Source: Gari tellinella (lineage: Eukaryota; Mollusca; Bivalvia; Cardiida; Psammobiidae). Taken from it: DNA of 64,000 bases. Within the stretch, counting starts at the first letter, position 1; each line of letters opens with the position of its first letter. The notes beneath the pieces are model-generated. The model saw nothing but the letters and a program-made list of their open reading frames with translations. It was not told where the DNA came from and did no database searches. Made by a program: the position numbers and the translations under genes. Location of the stretch: assembly GCA_922989275.2 (NCBI GenBank), contig OV277866.1, positions 55,419,246-55,483,245 on the forward strand, read 5' to 3'. This document shows positions 21,195-32,385 of this stretch, one piece after another.

Positions 21195-24173
21195 GTTTTA
21201 TTAAACAAAAACGTACTGACATCCACCATTCTGTTCTTGAAAAGAAGAGCTCGGAAATGATTCACAATTGCACTGATGCCATAGCTGCTAATGTGTTAGA
21301 ACCTGACGTTTCCTCGCATTCTTTTAATGACCAATGGTTTGGCAACAGAGGACTTAATATTGTACATTTGAATATTCACTTTTTATATCCCAAATTAGAT
21401 GAAATTAAATTGTTAATAAGTCAGCATAAAGTAGATATTTTGTGCCTTTGTGAAACATTTCTAAATGAGACGTTTAGGGATACCGAATTGTCAATAGATA
21501 ACTTCATTTTATTTCGAAAAGACAGGTGCTCACATGGTGGAGGATTACTAATTTACGTGAGAAATGATATACCATGTATTCGACGCCATGATATTGAAAA
21601 TGGTTCTTTAGAGTCAATTTGGCTTGAGGTAAAAATACCGAATTCAAAAGCGTTTTTATTATCTAATGTTTATAGGCCTCCTTCATCCAAAAGTCAATGG
21701 CTATTAGATTTCAATGTTACTGTAGACAATGCTTTAACTGACGAAATAGAGTGCATAATTGTTGGAGATTTTAACATTGATGTACTCAGTGAATGTCCTC
21801 AGTCTAAAACATGGCTTGACCAGATGCAGGCGGTTAATTTTACTCAGCTAGTTAAATTTCCAACACGTGTAACTCAGGTATCTTCAATATTGATCGATCA
21901 TGCCTTTTCTAATGTTCCTGATCATATAGTTAATGTGTCGGTCCCGTCTTTCTCCATTAGTGATCACTTTCCGGTATGCATAACTCGAAAAGTGTCTTCA
22001 AACTGCCAACAAGGTCCCGTTCACAAAACGATCTCTTATAGGTCTATGAAAAACTTTAATGTATCTCAGTTTCTAGAAGAAATGTGTAATCAACCCTGGT
22101 CTAATATTAATTTAATTGAAGACATTGATGAGGCGGTCGAAAAAATTATTGATATGTTTAAGTCTGTCATAGACTCACATGCGCCTCTCCGGAATAAACG
22201 CGTGAAAAGGAATAACCAACCTGGCTGGTTTAACAACGAAATACTCCAGGCAATAAAAATGCGTGACTTCTACCATAAAAAGTCCGATATCGATAATTAT
22301 AAAATCTGGAGACAAACTGTTAAACGCCTTATTCTTGATTCCAAAACACGATTTTATCATGATACCATTAATTCTAATACCCACAACCCGAAACTTCTTT
22401 GGAATAGTCTGAACACGCTAACGGGTATGAAGACAAAAATTCAAACTAGTTTTATAAACGATACAGATGGTAAACCGATAACATGTCCGAACACTACTGC
22501 AAATGTCTTCAATGACTATTTTGCTTCTGTGTTTAAGAGTTTCCAGGGTAACTCCTCTAGTAATAGTCACTGTGTGTTAAATGCTTCAGCCGACCATGTC
22601 AACTGTCCTAGTTTCTCAATTCCATCTGTATCTCTTCAGTTTGTTGAACAACAACTCACCTCGTTAGATTGTAAAAAAGCAACAGGTTCAGATGGAATTA
22701 GCGCTAGATTTTTAAAAATATCAGCATCCATAATAGCCCCAACACTCACACAATTATTTAACCGAAGTATAGTATGTAGTGTGTATCCACAAGTTTTTAA
22801 GAAAGCTAAAGTAACTCCTATTTACAAGAAAGGTCCTAAAGAAGAAAAGTCGAATTACAGACCAATTTCAGTTTTACCAATCATTTCCTTGATTTTTGAA
22901 AGACATGTTAGTTCCTGTTTAAAGCAATTCATAGAAAATAACAACTTGTTCTACTCTAGACAATCAGGGTTTAGGTCCAATCATTCCTGCCAAACTGCCT
23001 TAGTAAAATTAATAGATGACTGGATTGCAGCCATCGATAGTAATGAGATTGTAGGTTCAATCTTCTTAGATCTGTCTAAGGCTTTTGACCTGGTTGATCA
23101 CATGATACTCTTGGAAAAGTTAAAACATTTCAATATTAACCAAAAGACATGTTCATGGTTTGCCTCATACCTGCATAATAGATCTCAACAAACGCATGTA
23201 TCTGGAGTAACCTCGCAGCTAACTTCTGTTTTATCTGGTGTACCACAAGGCTCAGTCTTAGGTCCTCTTTTATTTTTGATATTCATAAATGACCTACCAT
23301 CTGCATGTACACATTCTGTTGCAGACATTTTTGCAGACGACACAACGCTGTCAGTACATAATGCTTCTCTCAACTTTGTAGCAAACTCGTTGAGTAAAGA
23401 TCTATTTAACGTTAATGATTAGTGTGAAAAGAACAAAATGTCAATTAACGTTGCAAAAACTAAATCCATGTACATTACATCAAGATCTAAATCTGCAGGC
23501 ATTCAAAATATTGCTCTGCCAATCCCATTTGGAAATGAAGAAATCCATTGCAGTCGTGAGGAGAAGTTACTCGGTGTCACCTTTGATGTATTTTTATCTT
23601 TTGATAGCCATATCAATAACATACTTAAAAAGTGTAACTCCTTATTATACCTCCTCTCAAGAATCAAAGTATTTCTAACTATACCATTGAGAAAAATGTT
23701 TTTTAACTCCTACATCTTACCTCATCTCGACTACTGTTGCGTTATTTGGGGAAACTGTTCAATATCGCAAGAACAAAAAATCATTCGTTTTCAAAAACGT
23801 GCAGCAAGGCTTATCCTTAATAAAGATAAAACTGCCCATTCAGCTGATCTCTTCAAAGAACTTAATTGGATGACTTTTCCGGAAAGAGTTACATTTCACA
23901 AAGCTACTCTAATGTTCAAAGTATTCAAAGGTTTGGCACCTGTATATTTATATGATTTTGTTCACACTAAAGTCAAATGTGCATGATAGAAATTTAAGGT
24001 CTTCATCACATTCTCAGTTATATTCTCCCAGACCAAAGTCTGAATTTTTCAGGAGGTCGTTTGCCTATTCTGGAGCTATGGTTTGGAATAACTTGCCTTT
24101 GAACATAAGAAATGCTCAATCACTTGCCTCATTTAAAACTTCATACCTTAAATGGGTTAAATTAGACAGATAG
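20840..24173 (+). pseudogene. LINE A ORF2: endonuclease-reverse transcriptase, broken by one stop and one frameshift
   Basis: Starts ATGGGATTACAG and is open for 860 codons to TAG at 23420-23422. The EEP endonuclease (about residues 170-395) shows LNIVHLNIH, C-E-T-F, VYRPP, VGDFNID, and I-D-H-A-F / S-D-H-F. The RT spans about 600-900: ATGSDGISARFLK, NYRPISVLP, FLDLSKAFD, SGVPQGSVLGP and FADD with aspartates at 833-834. After the stop the same frame continues (23423-23986) with the thumb region. A second lesion, one extra A in 23975-23977, moves the last part into another frame, which ends at 24173. The stop replaces a position that is usually tryptophan in this family, so TGG to TAG is likely. 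No other lesion was noticed. Confidence 0.85.
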
Positions 24174-24439
24174 TGTAGTCACTTGTTAAGCTTCATAATG
24201 CTTCAAAATGTAATACATGTATAGTGATGAAAATTTGCTGCTCAGGGGTGAAAGTTCATTTCCCACTATAGTTTAAATTTATATAAACAAGGTAGATTAC
24301 TGTACATGAAATTTATTACAAGGCGCCAAGGTTTCTATACGCCGCATATTGTAGTTTGCAGCTGAAGTAAGCTGTTCTTTACGTTTAATATGGGTTTATA
24401 TCACTATTCCTAAGGTGCCAGTCTAACCATCGCTTTCCT

Positions 24440-24673
24440 TGACCCGTTACCATATATCGAAACGCCTTTAAGCGCATTCAATTTGTGCAGTCATAATTAT
24501 TTACAAAAAGTTAAATAAGAATATTTGCTAGATCTATATCTTAGCAACTTAAGGCTGGCTGAAAAAAGGTTAATGCATCTTAAGGCGCATTCTGCTTTAC
24601 TTTCAACCTGCTTTAAGTGATCACCTGTCTTCAAAACTTGAACTGAACTATGCCATGTGCGGTAAGGGGTTAA
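24440..24673. mobile_element. PB-4 MITE in the LINE A 3' UTR
   Basis: Core II with AAGGCGCATTCTGC and TTTACTTTCAACCTGCTTTA, then GATCACCTGTCTTCAAAACT and GGTAAGGGGTTAA at the right end. Left end approximate. Confidence 0.7.
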
Positions 24674-24736
24674 TGTTGCGATGGTTTCATGTAGGCTTTG
24701 TTTTTGCTGCTGAACCCCTGATCGGCTGTTACACTA

Positions 24737-24980
24737 TTAACCTTTAGCCCGCTAATTATGTCGATAGTAGTTTTTGCTGAAAGTGTAGACCCAGATGAGA
24801 TACTTCCTTAAGAAGTTCTCTGATCAGAGTATACATTATTTGCTAGAAGAAGAAATTATTCTGAAATAGACAACATTCTAAGTTTTCAAATTCATAGTAT
24901 TCTACTTTTAAATAAATGGTTTGAATAGTATCCATAAAATGAGGGGTAATTTTTTGAATATGCGTTGAGCTAAGGGTTAA
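24737..24980. mobile_element. PB-3-like MITE in the LINE A 3' UTR
   Basis: TTAACCTTTAGCCCGC left, GAGCTAAGGGTTAA right. Core I variant: GTGTAGACCCAGATGAGATA, loop, TCTCTGATCAGAGTATACA. Confidence 0.8.
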
Positions 24981-25071
24981 TGACTGAGCAAGGCCTTAGC
25001 TGCTTGTAAGGGCTTCTATGTATATAAGTTATGATATAAATATGGATCTTGATTAAAACCTACATGTTGCT

Positions 25072-25255
25072 TTAACCCTTTACTACATAGATATGTTTCA
25101 TGAAAAATGTTTTATGTTCTCTAGTAGATGGTGACTTGAAGCGGGTTTAAAGTAAAACAGAGTGCACATTTAGGCTCATTTTGATTTACTTTCAACCTGG
25201 TTTAAGTGATCACCTTTCTTCAATACTAGAAATATACCATGGGGTAAAGGGTTTG
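25072..25255. mobile_element. PB-4 MITE in the LINE A 3' UTR
   Basis: TTAACCCTTTACTACATAG left, GGGGTAAAGGGTTTG right (TTAA mutated). Core II GGGTTTAAAGTAAAACAGAG and complement. Confidence 0.8.
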
Positions 25256-25649
25256 AAGTATCTTTGGTATATTCCTTCCCGTTTGTTATGAAATTTCATT
25301 GATCTAGATCTTTGCTATTTGTCAAATCGTCGGGTTTTTTTGGCTTTATATTGCCTCTACCTATTCAATATTCATGTATAGATAACAAATCCTGAATTCT
25401 CATAATGACACTTGTGCATTATCATTTTCAGCTTAATCTTTAAAATGCTTTAAATAAACAGAGTAGTCCCTGTAGAGAGCTCCTACAGGAACTGTCTTTT
25501 CAGGGTCCACTCTGTTTGCAAAGGTTTAAAAATACTGATTTGTAATTGTGTTCCTTCATGTTGTATATATGTTAATTTTGTTTGTGGACCATATTGAAAA
25601 TTGGTTTGTTTGTTCTATACCAAATATGTAATCCACATGAAATAAAGTC

Positions 25650-25681
<32 letters not shown>

Positions 25682-25682
<1 letters not shown>

Positions 25683-25853
25683 AACAGTGAAGGCCCAGAT
25701 CAGAGGGCTCCGAAAGGAGCCCTCTGATCAGGGTCTTCATTGTTTGTCCTAATGCCAAAAATGGACAAAAACAACCCTTAATAGCCAGAAATGGACTAGG
25801 CTAAAATGGAAACTGGAATTGTCCATTTAAAGTTTCAGGGAGGAAAGAGTTAA
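25682..25853. mobile_element. PB-3 MITE, right half, split by LINE A
   Basis: Begins AAACAGTGAAGGCCCAGATC and carries the full hairpin (GAGGGCTCC GAAA GGAGCCCTC), then CAGGGAGGAAAGAGTTAA. It completes the half at 15800; about ten target bases between the halves appear lost. Confidence 0.88.
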
Positions 25854-26104
25854 AGTATTAACCCTTCCAATGTTGTAACGTAATCCGCTTAAAACAATAG
25901 TAGTCAGATTTTTTAATTAATTTTGTTTGCCGGAGGCTTCAATATTGATAGTAGAATTAAAATATAACATGCTGATTAATCCATTGAACGTTTTATTTCT
26001 AATAGAAGTTTGAAACTCGTGTGAAATAGGAATGCACAATAAAAAGATAGCATCTGTTATTCTACCTGATGTCAGCTTCATGGGACAGTGGAGAAATGTT
26101 AATA

Positions 26105-26460
26105 CAGTGCTCCCTCTCTTCAACGACACCCATTGGGAGACATAAATTGTGTGTGTTGTTCGGAGGGAGTAGTTAGAGGGAATGAAATTGGCTTACATTT
26201 GCAAACAGCTTGAATCCAGATAAGACGCCGCCTAACGCGGTGTCTGATCTTGATTCAAGCTGTTTGTCACTCGTCATTTAGGTTTTTATGTCAAAATGTC
26301 CATTATTCAACTTTGAGGAAAACAGCAGACGACAATTTCAAGCAGACAATATTGCAGCAGTAAAAGCGTAAGACATAACATTCCTGTGTAGGGAACTGCG
26401 TCAAGAGTCGTTTTAAGGAGAGGGTCGTTGTTTGGAGGACCGTTGTAGAGGGGAGCAGTG
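26105..26460. mobile_element. TA-4 MITE, 356 bp, carrying a PB-1-like interior
   Basis: TA flanks; CAGTGCTCCCTCTCTTCAAC / CGTTGTAGAGGGGAGCAGTG inverted. Inside is core I (GCAAACAGCTTGAATCCAGA...GGTGTCTGATC...CAAGCTGTTTG) followed by the GTCAAAATGTC, GCAGACGACAATTTC and GCAGACAATATTGC block otherwise seen in PB-1. Confidence 0.85.
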
Positions 26461-26474
26461 TATTTCGCAATAAA

Positions 26475-26575
26475 CGCGTTTTAGGCTTAAACATCTGAAC
26501 CATTGGCAAACAGTTTGGGCCCAGAATAGTCGCTGGGAAGTCGGTGTCTGATCTTGATCTAAACTTTTTACCAAT
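26475..26575. repeat. TA-1 fragment with decayed core I
   Basis: AATAAACGCGTTTTAGGC, GGCAAACAGTTTGGGCCC, then a diverged right arm (GGTGTCTGATCTTGATC). No right terminus. Confidence 0.55.
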
Positions 26576-26918
26576 ATCAGTTAGTATTTCCCAATATAAG
26601 ATACTGTTTACAAATTTTATACCAGATAATGTTTACAAATAACATGTTTTACTGTAGGAAACATACAAAAATACAATAATGTGTTTTTAAGCTAAACTAT
26701 AACACGTGGTCCATTTTATATAATGATATACATAATATGAACAATAAAATTGCTGTCGTAAGGGTCTTATGAACTGAATCTTTAATGTATCTTCGATTTC
26801 AAAGAGAAGAACTTTATAAGCAGCATGCAGTTCTAATCATATAACTAAATATGTTGTATCTTTCATGTATTCTGTACAAATTTCTGAAATAAACACGTTT
26901 AAACAAATTAAATATTAG

Positions 26919-27145
26919 TTAACCCTTTCACTGCCACATTGTTCGTGAGATTTTTACCCCTTCGCCGTTTCATTGTTGTTTGCTTTAATTTTGTTGTCTG
27001 CAATATCGTTTCAAACATAATTTTAAGGAATTATGACTGACACAATTTCGATACGAGTGTCAAACTGTTTGGATCTTGATCAGACGCCGCGTTACTTAAC
27101 TGTTTGAGAACACGTTTTAGGCGTCATTGAGAGTGAAAGGGTTAA
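26919..27145. mobile_element. PB-1 MITE
   Basis: TTAA at both ends; CCCTTTCACTGCC left, GAGAGTGAAAGGG right. Core I left arm GGATCTTGATCAGACGCCGC; the right arm is mostly deleted. Confidence 0.85.
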
Positions 27146-27342
27146 GACCCAATTATCAGGACAAGGGTTAGATGGTTTGCCAAGGGATTTTGTTAAAATG
27201 AGAGTTTATCTGAATTATGGACCACCTGTAGACCATCTGCAAGTACTAACTATATAAGTTCGGAACTACATGTAGTACAGGGAAGAAGACATTATTCGCT
27301 CCCAATAGATGCATTTGTGCTCACCACCATTATTCATTGCTA

Positions 27343-27588
27343 CAGTGGAGAATCTGTTATTCTTTCCTGTTTAAACGCAAACGTACGCAAACGCAAAGCG
27401 CTTAAACGTAGAAATGAACAACTTTTGGACAATTCTGATATTTCATGTTTATCTTGGTGGCAAACAGTTTGGAGCCTGATCAGACGCCGGATAACCCGGC
27501 GTCTGATCTGGCTCCAAACTGTTTGCACTGCAAATAATAGTTTTAGCGTAAACGCGTTTATTGGGAAAGAATAACAGATTCTCCACTG
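27343..27588. mobile_element. TA-1 MITE, intact 246 bp
   Basis: TA flanks at 27341-27342 and 27589-27590. Full core I with loop GGATAACCC. Confidence 0.93.
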
Positions 27589-27689
27589 TAACACTTTGAC
27601 TTCTTAATGTCATATTGCACTTGTACTTCGTTTCCTTTAACACTGCCAACTCAGGAACACTAACATAATAACGTAAAGCAAGGTAAAGC

Positions 27690-27910
27690 ACTTACAAAAA
27701 CGTATTGGGTTGAGTACACATACCAAATATAAAGCAAGTTTCACACACAGCTTCTGGTGACGAGTAAACATACCAAATATTAAGTCTCTATCACATCTAG
27801 TTCCAAAGTAATGACCAAGGTAAAAGTTGTGAACAGACAGACAAAAATAACAACAGACTGACGGACCCAAAAACAATATGCCCCGACGACGTCGTGCGGG
27901 GGCATAAAAT
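27690..27910. repeat. Dispersed repeat ending GGGGGCATAAAA
   Basis: TTCCAAAGTAATGACCAAGG, GACAGACAAAAATAAC, ATATGCCCC GACGACGTCGTGC GGGGGCATA. I recognise this as a type common in molluscan DNA; class unknown. ACCAAATATTAAGTCTCTAT-like blocks occur twice. Confidence 0.5.
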
Positions 27911-28136
27911 TGCAGATGATAAAATTTTAATGAAGCGATAAGTGTCAGACGCTGTGTAAATTGATGTCTGATCAAATTGAAGTCGTTCGATATTTATGTT
28001 AATGTTACTTGGACCACAAAAGAAGTCGTTCTTCATTCGTGCTTGGACCAATTTGCATGAAATTTAAATTCAAATTATAATTATACCGGTAAGCAGGAAA
28101 AGAAATGCAAACATACGATAGCATGTCAGCGAATTG

Positions 28137-28290
28137 GTTAATCCCTTCACTGCCTTGTCCCGTGGGTCCATCGGGACCCCTCAATCTAATAATATTTTAT
28201 TGCTCAATTAATTCACATATTCACACAAGCATCATGTAATTTGTTTAATATAAACAAAAGGGTTGGGCCACAAGTTATTGCAACATTAGA
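28137..28290. repeat. PB-1-like left end
   Basis: TTAATCCCTTCACTGCCTTG with a GGGTCCATCGGGACCC hairpin. No matching right end before the next element. Confidence 0.5.
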
Positions 28291-28502
28291 TTCGGCCCCT
28301 TCACTGCCTTACCCCGAGTATAATGGTTATTTGAAAACAGTTTGGATCCTGATCAGCGCAACACAGCGTCTGATCAGGTTCGAAACTGTTTGTCACTCAT
28401 TTCAATATTTAATAATTCAAAATACCTTAACTTTAAATTTGAGAAATAGTAGCAGAAGACAATTGTTTAAAAATGATGACGTCACGGCAGTAAAGAGGTT
28501 AA
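28291..28502. mobile_element. PB-1 MITE
   Basis: CCCCTTCACTGCCTTACCCC left (TTAA lost), GATGACGTCACGGCAGTAAA and GAGGTTAA right. Core I GGATCCTGATCAGCGC...GCGTCTGATCAGG. Confidence 0.82.
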
Positions 28503-28710
28503 CATCGCAAAAACGATTAAAGCATACTTTATGAAGCGTTTCTTTTCAACAACTAATATAACATAATTTGTTCAGTTTATTACCTAGACAGCTGAACGTT
28601 CAATGTCGTAATAATCTAACAGCTATGAACAGATATAAATAATAATGATAAAATGGTATATTCGGTCACAGCTCACGACCCTTCCTAATCACCGTATAGT
28701 GACGTTTATA

Positions 28711-30746
28711 TTCCAACTTAAGAGTGGTGTCGGCTTCTCAACTTAACATTGGCGTCTGCCTCTGATATATGGAACATAGGCAAACAGTGTATAATCTGAT
28801 CAGACGCCGCATTATGCGGCGTCTGACCAGAGTCTACACTGTTTGCTGATAGGAATTTCAATATAAAACAAAATGAAAATGAAATATTTTACTGTTCCAT
28901 AACTGGCCATTAACTCCAGCTTCATAAATGACCATTGGCGTCTGCTTCTCAACTTACATTAGCGTCTGATTAATGACAAAACACTGGCTTCTGCTTCTCA
29001 AATTAAATTAGCGTCTGCTTCAACATACATAAGCGTCTGCTTCAACACTCAACACTCACATCTGCTTCTCAACTAACACAAGCGTCTGCTTCATAACTAA
29101 ACACTGGCCTCCGATCTAAACTAACATAAGCGTCTGCTTCATAACTGAGCATTAGCGTTTGTTTCATTACTGATAACTGGCGTGTGTTTCGTAACTGAAT
29201 AATGACGTCTGTTTCATAACTACACATTGGCGTCTGTTGCATAACTTAACATTTGCGTTTGCTTAATAACTAAACACGTCTTGCGTCTGTTCCATAACTG
29301 AACACTGGCGTCTGCTTCATAACTGATCAGTGGCGTCTGTTTCATAATTGAATATTGGCATCTGCTTCATAACTGAATATTGTCATCTGCTTCATAACTT
29401 AACATTGACGTCTGCTTCATAACTGATCAGTGGTGTCTGTTTCATAACTGATCAGTGGTGTCTGTTTCATAACTGAACATTGACGTCTGCTTCATAACTG
29501 ATCAGTGGTGTCTGTTTCATAACTGAACATTGACGTCTGCTTCATAACTGAACATTGGCGGCTGTTTCATAACTAAACATTGGCGCTTATTTCATAATTG
29601 AATATTGCCGTCTGCTTCTAGCTGATCATTGTATAAATTAACATTGGCATCTGCTTCATAACTTAACACGGGCGTCTGCACCATTAGTGAACATTGACGT
29701 CTGCTTCATAACTGAACACAGGTGTCTGTTTCACAACTGAACATTAGCGTCTGCTTCATAACTGAATATTATCGTCTGCTCCATAACTAAACCTAGTCGT
29801 CTGCTTCATTACTGAACAGTGTCGTCTGCTTCATAACTGTAAAACGTTTTTTTGTCTTGCATTACTGAATTTTGTTATCTGCTCCGTAACTGAACATTGG
29901 CGTCTGCTTCATAACTGAACACTGACGTCTGTTTAATAAATGAACATTAGCGTCTGCTTCATAACTGAACATTTGGCGTCTGTTTGATAACAACTCATTG
30001 GCGTCTGTTTAACAACTGATCAGTGTCGTAAATTTCATAACTGAACATTGACGTCTGTTTCATAACTAAACATTGGCGTCTGTTTCATAACTAAACATTG
30101 GCGTCTGTTTTATAACTAAACATTGGCGTCTGTTTTATAACTAAACATTGGCGTCTGTTTCATAACTGAACTTTGGCGTCTGATTCATAACTTAACATTG
30201 ACGTCTGCTTCATAACTGGACATTGTCGTCTGTTTGGCGTCTGTTTCATAACTGAACTTTGGCGTCTGATTCATAACTTAACATTGACGTCTGCTTCATA
30301 ACTGGACATTGTCGTCTGTTTGGCGTCTGTTTCATAACTGAACATTGACGTCTGTTTCATAACTAAACATTGGCGTCTGTTTCATAACTAAACATTGGCG
30401 TCTGTTTTATAACTAAACATTGGCGTCTGTTTCATAACTGAACTTTGGCGTCTGATTCATAACTTAACATTGACGTCTGCTTCATAACTGGACATTGTCG
30501 TCTGTTTGGCGTCTGTTTCATAACTGAACATGGGTGTCTGCTTCATAACTTACAATTGAATCCCGCTTCATAACTAAATACTGGCGTCTGTATCATAGCA
30601 GAACAGCGGAGTCTTTTTCATAATTGAACATTGAAGTTTTACCATTGGCTTCTGCTTCATAACTGAACATTGGCGTCTGTTTCATACCTGAACATTGACG
30701 TCTGTTTCATAACTGAACATTGGCGTCTGCTTCATAATTGAACATC
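28711..30746. repeat. Minisatellite, 25-bp unit (~75 copies)
   Basis: Unit close to GGCGTCTGTTTCATAACTGA + ACATT. The 5' end is the most diverged. In 30040-30520 a block of several units ending CATTGTCGTCTGTTT recurs three times, a higher-order repeat with an out-of-register junction (GTCGTCTGTTTGGCGTCTG). The unit is not a multiple of three and carries stops; no coding role. Copy number is estimated from length. Confidence 0.93.
28749..28891. mobile_element. PB-2 MITE fragment inside the minisatellite
   Basis: ATATATGGAACATAGGCAAAC, full core I (TAATCTGATCAGACGCCGC...), then GCTGATAGGAATTTCAATAT and AAAATGAAAATGAAATA. Both termini missing; satellite units resume on each side. Confidence 0.8.
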
Positions 30747-30831
30747 TACACAAGTCGTCAACATTTGTTTTTAATTACCATTGTCTCCGTGTTGTTAGAT
30801 TGTTTTTTGCGTTTAGTTTCGTGATGTGTTA

Positions 30832-31087
30832 CAGTGGAGAAGGCGTTATTCTTTTCCAATAAACGCGTTTACGCTATAAAAGTGGTTCCAATGCAAACAT
30901 TTTGGAGCCAGATCAAACGCCGGGTCAACCGGCGTCTGATAAGGCTTCAAACTGTTTGCAATTCAGATTAAAATGAACATTCAGAAATGTCAACAAATTT
31001 TCATTTCTACATTTTCTATGATTAATTGAAATGCGTTTTGGGTTTTCGTTTGCGTTTAAACGGAAAAGAATAACGTTATCTCCGCTG
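30832..31087. mobile_element. TA-1 MITE, older subfamily
   Basis: CAGTGGAGAAGGCGTTATTC...GTTATCTCCGCTG. Core I GGAGCCAGATCAAACGCCGG and complement. Confidence 0.9.
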
Positions 31088-31417
31088 CAACTTTGTGTAT
31101 GGAGAAACTATTGAACATGTCTATTAGGTTTGACAAATGACATTTGAATACATTCTTTTCAAACCTAATGAAGCTATACACTTTCAGAACCCATAATATT
31201 ACTTGATTGTATAGCGATGAAAATTAACTTTAAATACTTTAAATACTTTTACCAAACCTATCAAATGATATTTGACCCCATAACTCAATAAATACGCAAT
31301 TCTTACGCCTTTAAGTTAGTCCTCTACATAAAAAATATTTTCACTTTATACAGTTGTGAATATGTCATATAAGAAATACTTTCTTGATCCAGCAGAAGGC
31401 TATTTCAATGCCTGCTA

Positions 31418-31663
31418 CAGTGGAGAATCTGTTATTCTTTCCCAATAAACGCGTTTACGCTAAAACTATTATTTGCAGTGCAAACAGTTTGGAGCCAGAT
31501 CAGACGCCGGGTAACCCGGCGTCTGATCAGGCTCCAAACTGTTTGCCACCAAGATAAACAAGAATTATCAGAATTGTCCAAAAGTTGTTATTTTCTACGT
31601 TTTAGTGCTTTGCGTTTGCGTACGTTTGCGTTTAAACGGGAAAGAATAACAGATTCTCCACTG
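31418..31663. mobile_element. TA-1 MITE, intact 246 bp
   Basis: Left TA flank, right flank TT. Opposite orientation to the copy at 3482. Full core I. Confidence 0.93.
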
Positions 31664-31671
31664 TTTGGGTA

Positions 31672-31876
31672 AAGAAGAATGTGCTTTATGGCGCTAAACG
31701 CATTCTGATTTACTTTCAACATGCTCTCAGTGGTCACTTGTCTTCAAAACTAAAAGCATGCTATGGAGTAAAGGGTTACAGCGGTGATACGTTATTGTTT
31801 CCCAATAAGTTTACGCGTTCACGCTAAAATCATTATTTCCTATGCAAGCAGTTTGGAGCCAGAACGGACGCTCGCT
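31672..31876. repeat. PB-4 right half abutting a TA-1 left half
   Basis: PB-4 core II arm and TGGAGTAAAGGGTTA run to 31778. The TA of that terminal TTA(A) is the flank of a TA-1 left end (CAGCGGTGATACGTTATTG) that stops after GGAGCCAGAACGGACGC. Confidence 0.65.
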
Positions 31877-32091
31877 TAAAATTGTACATTGTAACAGGTG
31901 TTTTTATCATTCAAATTCCATGAATTTTACTTGCACTTTTTTAAGTCAGTAATTTTTATTACTTTTGATAATTCTTTGAACACCTGGTGAAGAATGGTTA
32001 TTGTGACATCTCCAAATTCAGTTCAAACACACATTCTTAAAATTGCATATCATACTGCAGTCATAGATGCTTGAATTTTGATTTATATACA

Positions 32092-32327
32092 CAGTGGGAA
32101 GAGGCTATTCTTTCCCGTTGAAACGCAAACGAAACGCACTAAAAGAGAGAAAATGACAAACTTTGTGACAAATCTGACTATTCATTTTAATCTGAGTGGC
32201 AAACAGTTTGGAGTTTGATCAAACGCCGGGTTACCCGACGTCTGATTTTGCTCCAAACTGTTTGCAATGAAAAATATGGTTCTATCGTAAACGCGTTTAT
32301 TGGGAACGAATAACGTTTTCTCCACTG
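32092..32327. mobile_element. TA-1 MITE, older subfamily
   Basis: CAGTGGGAAGAGGCTATTC...CGTTTTCTCCACTG. Core I GGAGTTTGATCAAACGCCGG and complement. Confidence 0.88.
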
Positions 32328-32385
32328 TACACTAAAAGAACCTGTATATTACGACCACTAAAGTGTGATCGTTATTAGGTATTAA

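Larger units (their letters stand above)
15871..25681 (+). mobile_element. LINE A: CR1/L2-like non-LTR retrotransposon, 5'-truncated, with nested insertions
   Basis: Order: SGNH-type ORF1, overlapping ORF2 (endonuclease plus reverse transcriptase), 3' UTR ending in AATAAAG and an (ATT)n tail (25648-25681). It lies inside a PB-3 MITE whose halves flank it. Insertions inside it are LINE B with a 507-bp duplication, and TTAA MITEs in the 3' UTR (~24440-24673, 24737-24980, 25072-25255). The 5' end falls inside ORF1, so the copy is probably truncated. Clade placement is by eye from RT motifs (GVPQGSVLGP, FADD) and the microsatellite tail. Confidence 0.88.

Noticed and set aside
17246..24173. Reading LINE A and LINE B as host genes or one composite gene
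   Set aside because: EEP and RT motifs, 5' truncation, A-rich or ATT tails and flanking duplications identify retrotransposons of two lineages.
28711..30746. CRISPR-like array
   Set aside because: Units are contiguous 25-bp repeats without distinct spacers, in a eukaryotic context.
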